Below, one piece after another: positions 34,547 to 42,714 of a stretch of 64,000 nt of DNA. How positions within the stretch are numbered: the stretch's first letter is position 1; each line of letters starts with the position of its first letter. The DNA is from Gottfriedia acidiceleris (GTDB lineage: Bacteria; Bacillota; Bacilli; Bacillales; Bacillaceae_G). A program made the translations under genes and the position numbers. The stretch spans positions 124,001-188,000 of the forward strand of contig NZ_NESS01000006.1 of NCBI RefSeq assembly GCF_002128425.1, given 5' to 3'. The notes beneath the pieces are model-generated. The model was not told the DNA's origin. It searched no databases and saw only the letters and a list, made by a program, of their open reading frames with translations.

Positions 34547-35110
34547 ATGATTAAAGAACACTATAATTTCAACCCATTTCCAAAAATAGACACGGACCGA
34601 TTAGTTTTAAGACAAATGAATAATGAAGATCAATATGAAATATTTGCATTACGATCAAATACAAAGGTGTCTCAATATATTAACAGACCGATTGCAAAAG
34701 AGGTTGATGAAGCACTTCAATATATCATGATGATTAATGGAGGAATTAAGCGTAATGATTGGGTTCTTTGGGCAATTACGCTTAAAGAAAGAGATCAATT
34801 AATTGGTACAATATGCTTGTGGAATTTTTCGATCGAGCAATTAAAAGGGGAAGTTGGATATGAACTTTCACCTGAACTTCAAGGAAAAGGGGTTATGCAA
34901 GAAGCATTAACGGCAGTGTTAGCATATGGATTTAATACACTTAAATTAAAAGTCATTGAAGGATTTGTTCAGTCAGAGAATCAAAAATCAATTCAAATTT
35001 TAGAGAAAAATAAATTTATTAATAAGGGCTTAGTAAATAGGGAATCAATTAATGAAGAAGACATACATTCATACATTTTTGAATTAACGAATGAAATGTA
35101 TTACTCTTAA
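34547..35110 (+). CDS. GNAT N-acetyltransferase, RimJ/RimL type
   Basis: A 187-residue GNAT fold protein of the acetyltransf_3 group: TDRLVLRQMNNED at the start, GTICLWNFS, EVGYELSPELQGKGVMQEAL (acetyl-CoA pyrophosphate loop ELQGKG) and VQSENQKSIQILEKNKF. It acetylates the N-terminus of a ribosomal or other protein, or a small amine; the substrate is not visible. GGAGG precedes the ATG; single-gene unit. Confidence 0.9.
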   Translation: MIKEHYNFNPFPKIDTDRLVLRQMNNEDQYEIFALRSNTKVSQYINRPIAKEVDEALQYIMMINGGIKRNDWVLWAITLKERDQLIGTICLWNFSIEQLKGEVGYELSPELQGKGVMQEALTAVLAYGFNTLKLKVIEGFVQSENQKSIQILEKNKFINKGLVNRESINEEDIHSYIFELTNEMYYS

Positions 35111-35163
35111 TTTTGTATTCGGATAGATGCTGAGTCAACACATGTTTAAACAAACGTTTGAAT

Positions 35164-35198
35164 AAAAAAGTAGTCACTTTATTAGCGACTACTTTTTT
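35164..35198. terminator. Bidirectional terminator
   Basis: AAAAAAGTAGTC / GACTACTTTTTT with an 11-nt loop between the convergent acetyltransferase and deacetylase genes; it reaches the stop codon of the latter. Confidence 0.9.
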
Positions 35199-36495
35199 AA
35201 TTTAAATTAACAATTTTTAAGTTTTTTGACTGAAGATATTCAATAATTTGTGGTAGAGCATCTAAAGAAGGTTTAGATTCGTGAAGTAGAATGATACTTC
35301 CAGATTCAGTGTGGCTTTTAACATAATTTATAATTGTATTTGTATTACGGTTCTTCCAATCCTCAGTATCTTTATCCCATAAAACCATTTTAAACTGATG
35401 TTTTTGCATTAATTCAATAGTTGCTTGGTTTTTTGCACCGTATGGTGGTCTAAAGAGGATTGTGTCTTGCTTTGTAATATTTTTTATTAAGTTATTTGTT
35501 CTAACTAGATCATCTTCCTGCTTTTGATAAGATAGTTTTAAGAAGTTATTATGGTGCATAGAGTGGCTTCCAACTGAGTAACCGTTAGAATATGCGTATT
35601 GTACACAATCAGGATATCTTTGAACGTTATCTCCGATGTAGAAAAAAGTACCGCCAACTTTGTATTTTTTTAAAACATTTACTATTTCTTTCGAATACTT
35701 CGATGGACCGTCATCAAAAGTAAGAGCTACGCTACCTTGTGGGATACTATAGCTAACTACATTGTTTAATTTTACAGTCGGATAAATTGATTGGACAGGT
35801 TTATTGATTGGTTCCTGTTTAATTGCATATCTAACATCTGGCTCATTTGATTGCACATTCGGTTGAGAAACGTTTTTAATAGAAGATTTCGTTGGATCTT
35901 GTTTATGCTGATTTGGTTTTATTTGTTTTTCTGGAGTTTTAGTATTTTGTGCTTTTGAAACACTTTCAGCTTTTGCTGGTTTTTTTCCGCAAAATAAAGA
36001 TTCTGATTTACAAGTTTGACTCTTATAACCTATTAAACTGATCGATAAAACACTAATAGCAGCAACAGTAAGCCAGCCATAAAGTTTATATCGTTTCGAA
36101 TTACCCTTTTCTTTTTTGGAACTGGACCGACTAATTGATAAATAAGGTAGATCAATTAAAATCCTAAGATCCTTCATATTTTTTATGGAGTGAAGTTGAA
36201 GATGATATTCTTCTGAACAAGTAAAGTAGATTTTTTCACTCTCATTATTGTTTGACTTAGTTACAAAACTAGTAAACTGATTTTTATCCTCTTCCCACGT
36301 ACTACATAAAGAAAGGCTAAACTTATAGTTTTCATCAAAAATAATTTTTGATTTCATAAGATTGGCCGTTTCGTTGTCAATTTCCCAATGAAGTTCTATT
36401 TCTTGGTTAAATAATAGTTTAATATGCAAAAAGGATTTATCGAATTTTTGTTCGATTGATAAAAGCTCAATAAGTTTTTCATTGTAAATTGACAT
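35197..36495 (-). CDS. Membrane-anchored polysaccharide deacetylase (NodB) with cytoplasmic N-terminal domain
   Basis: A 432-residue protein with an unusual layout: a 130-residue N-terminal soluble domain, a positively charged stretch (SSSKKEKGNSKRYK), one membrane helix (about 140-160, LTVAAISVLSISLIGY), a Lys/Gln-rich linker with two Cys (about 163-172), and a C-terminal NodB domain (about 250-430). NodB motifs are complete: TFDDGP, SHSMHH (zinc His), RPPYG, WDKDTEDW and LLHES. It should deacetylate peptidoglycan or another cell-surface glycan. GGAGGAAG precedes the ATG. The N-terminal domain is not recognised and may sense or scaffold inside the cell. Confidence 0.88.
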   Translation of the reverse strand: MSIYNEKLIELLSIEQKFDKSFLHIKLLFNQEIELHWEIDNETANLMKSKIIFDENYKFSLSLCSTWEEDKNQFTSFVTKSNNNESEKIYFTCSEEYHLQLHSIKNMKDLRILIDLPYLSISRSSSKKEKGNSKRYKLYGWLTVAAISVLSISLIGYKSQTCKSESLFCGKKPAKAESVSKAQNTKTPEKQIKPNQHKQDPTKSSIKNVSQPNVQSNEPDVRYAIKQEPINKPVQSIYPTVKLNNVVSYSIPQGSVALTFDDGPSKYSKEIVNVLKKYKVGGTFFYIGDNVQRYPDCVQYAYSNGYSVGSHSMHHNNFLKLSYQKQEDDLVRTNNLIKNITKQDTILFRPPYGAKNQATIELMQKHQFKMVLWDKDTEDWKNRNTNTIINYVKSHTESGSIILLHESKPSLDALPQIIEYLQSKNLKIVNLN

Positions 36496-36829
36496 AGCTT
36501 CCTCCTATCTTGTAAAGAAATCATTAATTTTCGTTTATTCTTAGACGTTAAAGACTGATCTGAAAATATATCTTTTGTCATAAGTATTTCTACTGTTTTT
36601 CTTAAAATATATTAGTCTATAAGGAAAATAATAAGTAAAGATTTTCCCTATTGAGAACAGTGTTTTTAAATACATTAAAATGTGTCGAATATTAAATTTA
36701 CCTTACATTTTAATTGTAAAGTACTGTAAGAAATTGTCAATTGAAGATTTGAAATTAGTCCCTAAGGTATAAGAGAGTAAGATTGAAAAGTATAGAAAGA
36801 ACCATTTTATATTTTTTAATAGATTGAAA

Positions 36830-36860
36830 TGGCGTCTCCTTTGAGGCGCTTTTTTTGTGT
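36830..36860 (+). terminator. Orphan terminator hairpin
   Basis: GGCGTCTC / GAGGCGC stem with CTTT loop then TTTTTTT on the plus strand, with no upstream plus-strand gene for over 1 kb; possibly the end of a small RNA. Confidence 0.7.
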
Positions 36861-36942
36861 AAATTAAGAGTACCAACATTGGATAAATAATCTGAGGATA
36901 TGATTTAGTGAAATTGACATTTTTCAAACAATGGCATAATAT

Positions 36943-36991
36943 GTTTGTAAATAAATAAACATTTTAAAAGTTTGTTTGGTAAATAATAAAC
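36943..36991. repeat. Two 18-bp operator-like repeats, 31 bp apart
   Basis: GTTTGTAAATAAATAAAC (36943-36960) and GTTTGGTAAATAATAAAC (36974-36991) have the same length and the same GTTT/AAAC ends. Spacing of 31 bp is about three helical turns, so a dimeric regulator could bind both on one DNA face. They lie just upstream of the DUF2087 gene start. Confidence 0.6.
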
Positions 36992-37014
36992 AAAAAAAGG
37001 GTTGTGTTTGTTGA

Positions 37015-37770
37015 GTGGAAAATTTAGACGCTTTTTGGAATGCCGAAATAGAAGAATTAAAACAAGGATTTATCGAAGAGGAAAATCATTATTTATGTTT
37101 ACTTTGTAGTAAAAGAATTGAAAAAGGAATTATTTATCAAGATTCTGGAGTTTTATATGAAGCAAAAAAATACATGAAAGTTCATATAGAACAAAATCAT
37201 GACTCTGTTTTCGATTATTTAATCCAACTAGATAAAAAGCTAACTGGATTAACAGAGCATCAAAACCATCTTTTACGTCTTTTTTATCAAGGGAAGAGTG
37301 ATACAAACATTCAAAAAGAAACTGGTATCGGTAGCGCTTCTACGATTAGGAATCATCGGTTTGTTTTAAAGGAAAAAGAAAGACAAGCAAAATTATTTCT
37401 TGTATTGATGGAGCTTTTAAAAGAAAAGGATCAACATGCGCCAAGTTTTTTACCATTCCATAAAACAGCAAAAATGGTCGATGAACGCTATAACATTACA
37501 GAGGATGAAATGGAAAAAACCTTAAAAAAATACTTTCCGGAAGGCATAGATGGACCATTGAAGAAATTTCCGTTAAAGGAAAAACAAAAGCTTATTGTTC
37601 TGAGAGAAATCGTTAAAAGATTTTCACCAAATAAGACATATACAGAAAAAGAGATAAACGAAGTGCTGATAGCTATTTATCCTGATTATATCGTGTTAAG
37701 AAGATACTTAATCGAATATGGCTTTATTGATCGAAAGTCGGACGGAAGTAGTTATTGGTTAAAAGTTTAG
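37015..37770 (+). CDS. DUF2087 domain-containing transcriptional regulator
   Basis: A 251-residue protein starting at GTG 37015 (AAAAGGG is about 14 nt upstream, loose; an in-frame stop lies just before). The N-terminal half has two zinc-finger-like Cys (LCLLCSKRIE) and His residues (HIEQNHD), then a LuxR-like helix-turn-helix (LTEHQNHLLRLFYQGKSDTNIQKETGIGSASTIRNHRF). The C-terminal part (about 185-250, LKKFPLKEKQKLIVLREIVKRF ... DYIVLRRYLIEYGFIDRKSDGSSYW) is DUF2087. It likely regulates itself and the two genes after it through the 18-bp repeats upstream. Confidence 0.85.
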   Translation: MENLDAFWNAEIEELKQGFIEEENHYLCLLCSKRIEKGIIYQDSGVLYEAKKYMKVHIEQNHDSVFDYLIQLDKKLTGLTEHQNHLLRLFYQGKSDTNIQKETGIGSASTIRNHRFVLKEKERQAKLFLVLMELLKEKDQHAPSFLPFHKTAKMVDERYNITEDEMEKTLKKYFPEGIDGPLKKFPLKEKQKLIVLREIVKRFSPNKTYTEKEINEVLIAIYPDYIVLRRYLIEYGFIDRKSDGSSYWLKV

Positions 37771-37791
37771 TAAAAGAAAGGTTGTTTAAAA

Positions 37792-38160
37792 ATGAGTAGA
37801 AAAAAAGAATTAAAAATGCAATATAAAGAAACGAAAGTTCAAGCAGGTATTTATCAAATTAAAAACATAAAAAATCAGAAAATATTCATAGTAAGTACTA
37901 AAAATTTAAAAACAATTAATGGAAAGAAATTTGAATTAGAGGCAGGGTCTTGTACAAATAAAATTCTTCAACAAGAATGGAATGAATATGGTAAAGAGTC
38001 ATTTGTATTTGAGGAATTAGAAATACTAAAGGAAGAAGACATTAGTCCATTAGGGATAAAGGGTGATCTAAAGAGACTCGAGGAAAAATGGTTAGAAAAA
38101 CTCCAACCTTATGGTGAAAGAGGATATAACACATACAATAACAAGGGTGATCAGGCTTGA
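37792..38160 (+). CDS. GIY-YIG-like protein with degenerate active site
   Basis: A 122-residue protein with the GIY-YIG fold pattern: GIYQIKNIKNQKIFIVSTKNL near 19-39, then LQQEWNEYGKESFVFEELEIL and LEEKWLEKLQPYGERGYN. The second signature YIG reads FIV and the usual catalytic Arg after it is not evident, so nuclease activity is doubtful. It starts 21 nt after the DUF2087 gene with AAAGAAAGG upstream and overlaps the MATE gene by four bases. Role unknown. Confidence 0.75.
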   Translation: MSRKKELKMQYKETKVQAGIYQIKNIKNQKIFIVSTKNLKTINGKKFELEAGSCTNKILQQEWNEYGKESFVFEELEILKEEDISPLGIKGDLKRLEEKWLEKLQPYGERGYNTYNNKGDQA

Positions 38161-39548
38161 TTACATCAGAGATTAATCCTCAGGAGCAAAAAAAAGTAAA
38201 ATTTACTTTATTACGCCCTATGATTATGTTTCTAATTCCATTACTCTTAAGTAATATTATGCAGTCAATTGGCCAAGTTTTTAGCATGATTATAGTAGGC
38301 AATTGGTTAGGAGAAAATGCTTTAGCTGCAATTTCGGCTTTCTTTCCAATATTTTTCTTTTTAGTATCATTCATTATTGGAATTGGCTCTGGCAGTTCAG
38401 TTTTAATCGGTCAGGCACATGGTGCAAAGCTTGAAGAAAGAGTAAAAGCTATTGTTGGAACCTCTCTTACTTTTACTTTTTTCCTCGGTGTAGTGCTGGC
38501 TATAATCGGTAATATTATTATTGAAAAATTATTGAGATTAATAGGAACTCCTGAAAACATACTTCATACAAGCACACATTATGCTGCCATTTTATTTTGG
38601 TCGATTCCCGTGCTATTTATCTATATGGTATATACAACCTTAATGAGAGGTGTTGGGGATTCGAAAACACCGTTTTACTTTCTTATATTAAGTACAGTTT
38701 TAAATGTTGCACTTTTACCACCATTAGTATTTGGTTGGCTAGGCATACCAAAGCTGGGAATTTATGGGGTAGCTTATGCATCAGTAGGTTCAACGGTTAT
38801 GACATGTATAGTTCTATTCACATACTTACACAAAACGAAACATCCCCTGCGCTTTGATGCTTCAATAAGAAATTATTTAAGGATGGATCCTGGACTTTTA
38901 AAACTAATTTTAAAACTAGGTATTCCAACGAGTATAAATATGGTATTTCTTTCGATTTCTGAGATTGCCGTTATTACATTTGTTAATCAATATGGATCAG
39001 ATGCTACTGCTTCCTATGGGGTAGTAAATCAGTTAGTAAGTTATGTTCAAATGCCATCAATTTGTATTGGTATTGCAGTATCAATTTTTGCTGCTCAGTC
39101 AATAGGAGCAAATCAGTTTGATCGATTAAACCAAGTTATTAAAATAGGATTATTACTTAACTATGTGCTAGGTGGCATGCTAGTATTACTCACCTATTTT
39201 TTCTCAAAGCCTATTTTAACTTTGTTTCTAACGAATAATAGTACTGTACAAATAGCAAATAGCTTATTGATGATTACATTGTGGGGATATTTAATACTCG
39301 GACATTCGTTTATTTTAACGTCTACAATGCGAGCAAGTGGAGCGGTACTTTGGCCAACGCTTATTAGTATCCTCATAATATGGTGTATTGAAGTACCTGT
39401 AGCATATCTTTTATCCCATTACACAAATCTCGGATTAAAAGGAATATGGGTCGGCTATCCGGCAGCTTTTATAGTTGGACTTGGATTAAACTTTTTATAT
39501 TATAGATTTTCATGGAGAAAGAAACGTATAGTCCGTTTAGTAAATTAA
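38157..39548 (+). CDS. MATE-family multidrug efflux transporter
   Basis: A 463-residue membrane protein with twelve hydrophobic segments and MATE signatures: MIMFLIPLLLSNIMQSIGQ in helix 1, IIVGNWLGENALAAISAF, GIGSGSSVLIGQAHGA and, in the second half, the matching LGIPTSINMVFLSISEI. It exports drugs or metabolites with a Na+ or H+ gradient. Start is TTG overlapping the upstream stop (TTGA), behind AAGGGTGA, so it is coupled to the GIY-YIG-like gene and the DUF2087 regulator. Confidence 0.92.
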   Translation: MITSEINPQEQKKVKFTLLRPMIMFLIPLLLSNIMQSIGQVFSMIIVGNWLGENALAAISAFFPIFFFLVSFIIGIGSGSSVLIGQAHGAKLEERVKAIVGTSLTFTFFLGVVLAIIGNIIIEKLLRLIGTPENILHTSTHYAAILFWSIPVLFIYMVYTTLMRGVGDSKTPFYFLILSTVLNVALLPPLVFGWLGIPKLGIYGVAYASVGSTVMTCIVLFTYLHKTKHPLRFDASIRNYLRMDPGLLKLILKLGIPTSINMVFLSISEIAVITFVNQYGSDATASYGVVNQLVSYVQMPSICIGIAVSIFAAQSIGANQFDRLNQVIKIGLLLNYVLGGMLVLLTYFFSKPILTLFLTNNSTVQIANSLLMITLWGYLILGHSFILTSTMRASGAVLWPTLISILIIWCIEVPVAYLLSHYTNLGLKGIWVGYPAAFIVGLGLNFLYYRFSWRKKRIVRLVN

Positions 39549-39567
39549 TTTGACATACATGTAGTTG

Positions 39568-39597
39568 AACCACAAGGTTTTCCTTGTGGTTTTTTGT
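39568..39597 (+). terminator. Terminator, CCACAAGG-type hairpin copy 3
   Basis: AACCACAAGG / CCTTGTGGTT with TTTT loop then TTTTTG, 20 nt after the MATE gene. Same stem as at 29952 and 30295. Confidence 0.92.
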
Positions 39598-39787
39598 TTT
39601 ACTTACACTTTCTATGGACTTAAGATTCTTCGTATACCTTTATTGTTATAGGAACATACTTTTATAGATACAAATTAAAATGCAATTTTACGGATTGTGT
39701 TCATAAAATCGTAACATTATCGGTCATTTGATTAGAATAATTAATTTCATTGGACAATAAGATATTACATTATAGGGGGGATTCAAG

Positions 39788-41119
39788 ATGGAGTTGGATA
39801 ATGTCACACTCAGTAGATTACTAACAAGTATGACACTAGTATTTCACATTATTTTTGCAACAATTGGTGTAGGAATACCCTTAATGATTGCAATTGCAGA
39901 AGGGTTAGGAATCTTAAAAAAGGATCCACATTACACGCTAATGGCAAGAAGATGGGCCAGAGGTTACACAATTACCGTTGCAGTTGGAGTAGTGACTGGT
40001 ACATGTATTGGTCTACAACTATCCTTATTATGGCCGAGCTTTATGAGAATCGCGGGTCAAGCAATTAGTTTTCCATTGTTTATGGAAACATTCGCTTTCT
40101 TTTTTGAAGCAATATTCCTAGGTATATATTTGTATACTTGGGATCGATTTAAAAAGCCTATTTATCATTGGTTGATAATTTTACCTGTTATATTAGGTTC
40201 AACGTTGTCAGCATTTTTTATCACTACAGTAAATGCGTTTATGAATACTCCACAAGGCTTTACATTGGAAAATGGAGCAATTAAAACGGTCGATCCAATT
40301 GCCGCAATGTTTAATCCAGCTGCTCCTTCTAAAACTTTACATGTAATTGTTACTGCTTATGTTGCATCTGCTCTTATATTAACGTCGATCGCCGCTATTC
40401 AACTATTAAGAGGAAAGAATACGGAATACACACGAAAAGGGCTTCGACTAGCCGCAACGCTTGGATTAATTTTTGCCGTTTTAACAGGTGTCACAGGAGA
40501 TGTTTCAGCAAAATTCCTTGCTAAATATCAACCGGAAAAACTAGCAGCAATTGAATGGCATTTTGAGACAGAAAAAGGGGCAGATTTTGTCTTATTCGGA
40601 ACGTTAGATGATAAAACACATGAAGTAAAATATGAAATTCGAATTCCTAAACTGCTAAGCTTTTTATCTTTCTCAGATTTTAATGCACCAGTAACTGGAT
40701 TAAATGAATTTCCTAAAGATGAAACTCCACCTTTATTCATACATTATTTATTTGATATTAAGATGACCTTTGTTGGCTTAATTATATCGATGACTTTCAT
40801 CTTTGTTGTTTTCTCTATTAAAAAGAAAAATTGGATGCATAATAAATGGCTTTTACGTGGACTAGCGTTGACTGGACCATTAGCGATGATCAATATCGAA
40901 CTTGGATGGATGATTGCCGAAATTGGCCGCCAGCCATGGATATTAAGAGGATATATGAAGGTTTCACAAGGAGCCACAACTGCCAAAGGACTAGGCAGTA
41001 TGTTTTGGTTATTTTTTGTATTGTATGTATTTTTAGGAGTCTTTTGTACAATCGTTATTCGAAAAATGTTCATTCATAATCCACCCGAAGATGAACTTAA
41101 ATATCGTTTTAAAAAATAG
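39788..41119 (+). CDS. cydA: Cytochrome bd ubiquinol oxidase subunit I
   Basis: A 443-residue membrane protein of the CydA family with nine or so helices: the haem b595 His near residue 20 (TLVFHIIFATIGVGIP), GTCIGLQLSLLWPSF, the quinol-loop region (about 240-310) and the haem-ligand/Glu region MINIELGWMIAEIGRQPWI. The quinol loop is short, as in the YthA/CioA type of Bacillus. It oxidises quinol and reduces oxygen to water at high affinity. ATG follows GGGGGG. First gene of a three-gene unit with CydB and CydS-like genes. No clear Rex box was seen. Confidence 0.94.
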   Translation: MELDNVTLSRLLTSMTLVFHIIFATIGVGIPLMIAIAEGLGILKKDPHYTLMARRWARGYTITVAVGVVTGTCIGLQLSLLWPSFMRIAGQAISFPLFMETFAFFFEAIFLGIYLYTWDRFKKPIYHWLIILPVILGSTLSAFFITTVNAFMNTPQGFTLENGAIKTVDPIAAMFNPAAPSKTLHVIVTAYVASALILTSIAAIQLLRGKNTEYTRKGLRLAATLGLIFAVLTGVTGDVSAKFLAKYQPEKLAAIEWHFETEKGADFVLFGTLDDKTHEVKYEIRIPKLLSFLSFSDFNAPVTGLNEFPKDETPPLFIHYLFDIKMTFVGLIISMTFIFVVFSIKKKNWMHNKWLLRGLALTGPLAMINIELGWMIAEIGRQPWILRGYMKVSQGATTAKGLGSMFWLFFVLYVFLGVFCTIVIRKMFIHNPPEDELKYRFKK

Positions 41120-41226
41120 GCTCTGTTTAAAATTCAATTAAAAAAACGCTCATTAAGTTACGATAAGTAAATTTTGTAGCTTGAAAGTGGAATTTGAGAC
41201 AAAGCCAATGAATAGGAGGGTGAACA

Positions 41227-42243
41227 TTGAATATTGAGTTATTAGGAATAATCGTTTTATGGATATTTCTATATGGATATATCATTATTGCATCAATTGA
41301 CTTCGGTGCTGGATTCTTTGCTTATTATGGAAAAGTAACGAAAAAGGATCACTTAATAAATAATTTGATTAGTAGATATTTATCACCTGTTTGGGAGATA
41401 ACGAATGTATTTTTTGTATTTTTCTTTGTTGGCATTATAGGTTTCTTTCCAAGTGTTGCATTTTACTATGGAACGGCCCTATTAATTCCAGGAAGTATTT
41501 CGTTGGTTCTATTGGCAATAAGAGGATCATTTTATGCCTTTTCTAATTATGGATCCAAGGAAAACAAAGTTTATTTGTTCTTATATGGAGCGACTGGCCT
41601 ATTGATTCCCGCTTCACTTTGTACGGTTCTAACCATTTCTGGAGGAGGGTATATAGTTGAAAAAAACGGAGTCGTCCAATTTTTAGCTAAAAACTTATTA
41701 ACAAGTATCTACTCTTGGAGTGTTGTAATCATTGCAATCATTTCAGTCTTATATATTAGCGCAACATTTTTAACCTATTACGCAAGTAAAGCGAAAGATG
41801 AAAGTGCGTTAGCAATATTAAGACAATATGCTTTATTTTGGACCGTTCCAACGATCCTATCAAGCTTTCTTGTTTTTGTAGGATTAAGAGATAATAATAT
41901 TAGATTTTATCAAAATATAGTTAATCATTATTGGTGGATGTTTTTATTATCATTAATTTGTTTTTTAATAGCTTCATCATTAATTTTACTAAAACGAAAT
42001 TACGGAACAGCCTTTATATTTGTAATGCTCCAATTCTTCTTTGCTTTTTTCGGCTATGGAGCAGCGCACTTGCCATATATTTTAGACCCATATATTACCA
42101 TATACAATGGATACACCAATCAAACATCCGGTACAATGCTAGTAACTGTATTTGTCTTAGGGCTACTACTGTTAGTCCCATCGCTATTGTTCTTATTTAA
42201 ACTATTTTTATTTGATGCCGAATATGTTCAAGGCAAAAAGTAA
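41227..42243 (+). CDS. cydB: Cytochrome bd ubiquinol oxidase subunit II
   Basis: A 338-residue membrane protein with about eight helices, matching the YthB/CydB family: ASIDFGAGFFAYYG near 20-33 and PVWEITNVFFVFFFVGIIGFFP. It stabilises subunit I and, by family knowledge, does not carry the quinol site. It starts at TTG 41227 behind AGGAGGG, 107 nt after cydA. Confidence 0.92.
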   Translation: MNIELLGIIVLWIFLYGYIIIASIDFGAGFFAYYGKVTKKDHLINNLISRYLSPVWEITNVFFVFFFVGIIGFFPSVAFYYGTALLIPGSISLVLLAIRGSFYAFSNYGSKENKVYLFLYGATGLLIPASLCTVLTISGGGYIVEKNGVVQFLAKNLLTSIYSWSVVIIAIISVLYISATFLTYYASKAKDESALAILRQYALFWTVPTILSSFLVFVGLRDNNIRFYQNIVNHYWWMFLLSLICFLIASSLILLKRNYGTAFIFVMLQFFFAFFGYGAAHLPYILDPYITIYNGYTNQTSGTMLVTVFVLGLLLLVPSLLFLFKLFLFDAEYVQGKK

Positions 42244-42258
42244 AGTGGGGTAGATAAA

Positions 42259-42357
42259 ATGCACTCTTCTAATAAACACGAAAAGCGACTTGTGATTTTA
42301 TGTTTTATTGTAGCTTTTATAATGGGATTATCTTTTATTAGTAAATTTTTTCATTGA
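42259..42357 (+). CDS. CydS-like small subunit of cytochrome bd oxidase
   Basis: A 32-residue protein, MHSSNKHEKRLVILCFIVAF then IMGLSFISKFFH, begins 15 nt after the cydB stop with GTGGGG upstream. It is a single membrane helix with a charged N-terminus. Bacillaceae bd oxidases have a roughly 33-residue third subunit (CydS in Geobacillus; YthC position in B. subtilis), and size, topology and gene order fit. Assignment is from context, not alignment. Confidence 0.75.
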   Translation: MHSSNKHEKRLVILCFIVAFIMGLSFISKFFH

Positions 42358-42370
42358 ATAATGAATAAGA

Positions 42371-42416
42371 GAGAGGCGCCAATATTTTATCGATATTGAG
42401 GCGTCTTTTTTTGATG
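42371..42416 (+). terminator. Terminator of the cytochrome bd operon
   Basis: GAGGCGCC-AATAT pairs with ATATTGAGGCGTC (small bulge) and is followed by TTTTTTT. Confidence 0.85.
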
Positions 42417-42452
42417 TTGAAATATTTTGGACCTTTGTTAAATAAGCTGAAA

Positions 42453-42600
42453 CTGAAATAAGAATGAGGATTGAGGCTGTAAATAAACTGATGGAGCTGC
42501 AAATAAAGAAGGCAAAACTACAATTAAATTAAGTGAAACTACAATTAAAAATGTCATAACTGCAAATAAAAAAGGTGAATCTGCAATTAACATGCTAAAT
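42453..42600. repeat. Degenerate 21-bp tandem repeat array A
   Basis: Units beginning CTGCAAATAAA, CTACAATTAAA or CTGTAAATAAA start at 42477, 42497, 42518, 42539, 42560 and 42581, each 20-21 bp apart, with a weaker unit near 42453. The constant part is CTGCAAWTAAA followed by about ten variable bases. The 21-bp period makes the minus strand an open frame of hydrophobic heptads (42438-42623), but without a ribosome binding site this is taken as a by-product. A related array lies at 54786-54870. Confidence 0.75.
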
Positions 42601-42714
42601 TCACCTAAAATGAAGTCGATCATACATTAAATCCCGTTCATATTATTTAGCTATTTTGAGAAATCAGTGAATCTAATCAAAATCATTTAAAAAATAACGT
42701 GGTTTCCGCTACAT

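Larger units (their letters stand above)
36496..37014. other. Intergenic region with terminator and tandem operator-like sites
   Basis: No gene is supported. It holds an orphan hairpin (36830-36860), two 18-bp near-repeats (36943-36991) and the promoter region of the DUF2087 regulator. Confidence 0.5.

Noticed and set aside
39640-39787. Rex or Fnr box upstream of the cytochrome bd operon
   Set aside because: TTGTGTTCATAAAATC has only one recognisable half-site; too weak to call.
42438-42623. 61-aa hydrophobic heptad frame over the 21-bp repeats
   Set aside because: No ribosome binding site; the heptads follow automatically from a 21-bp DNA repeat without stops.
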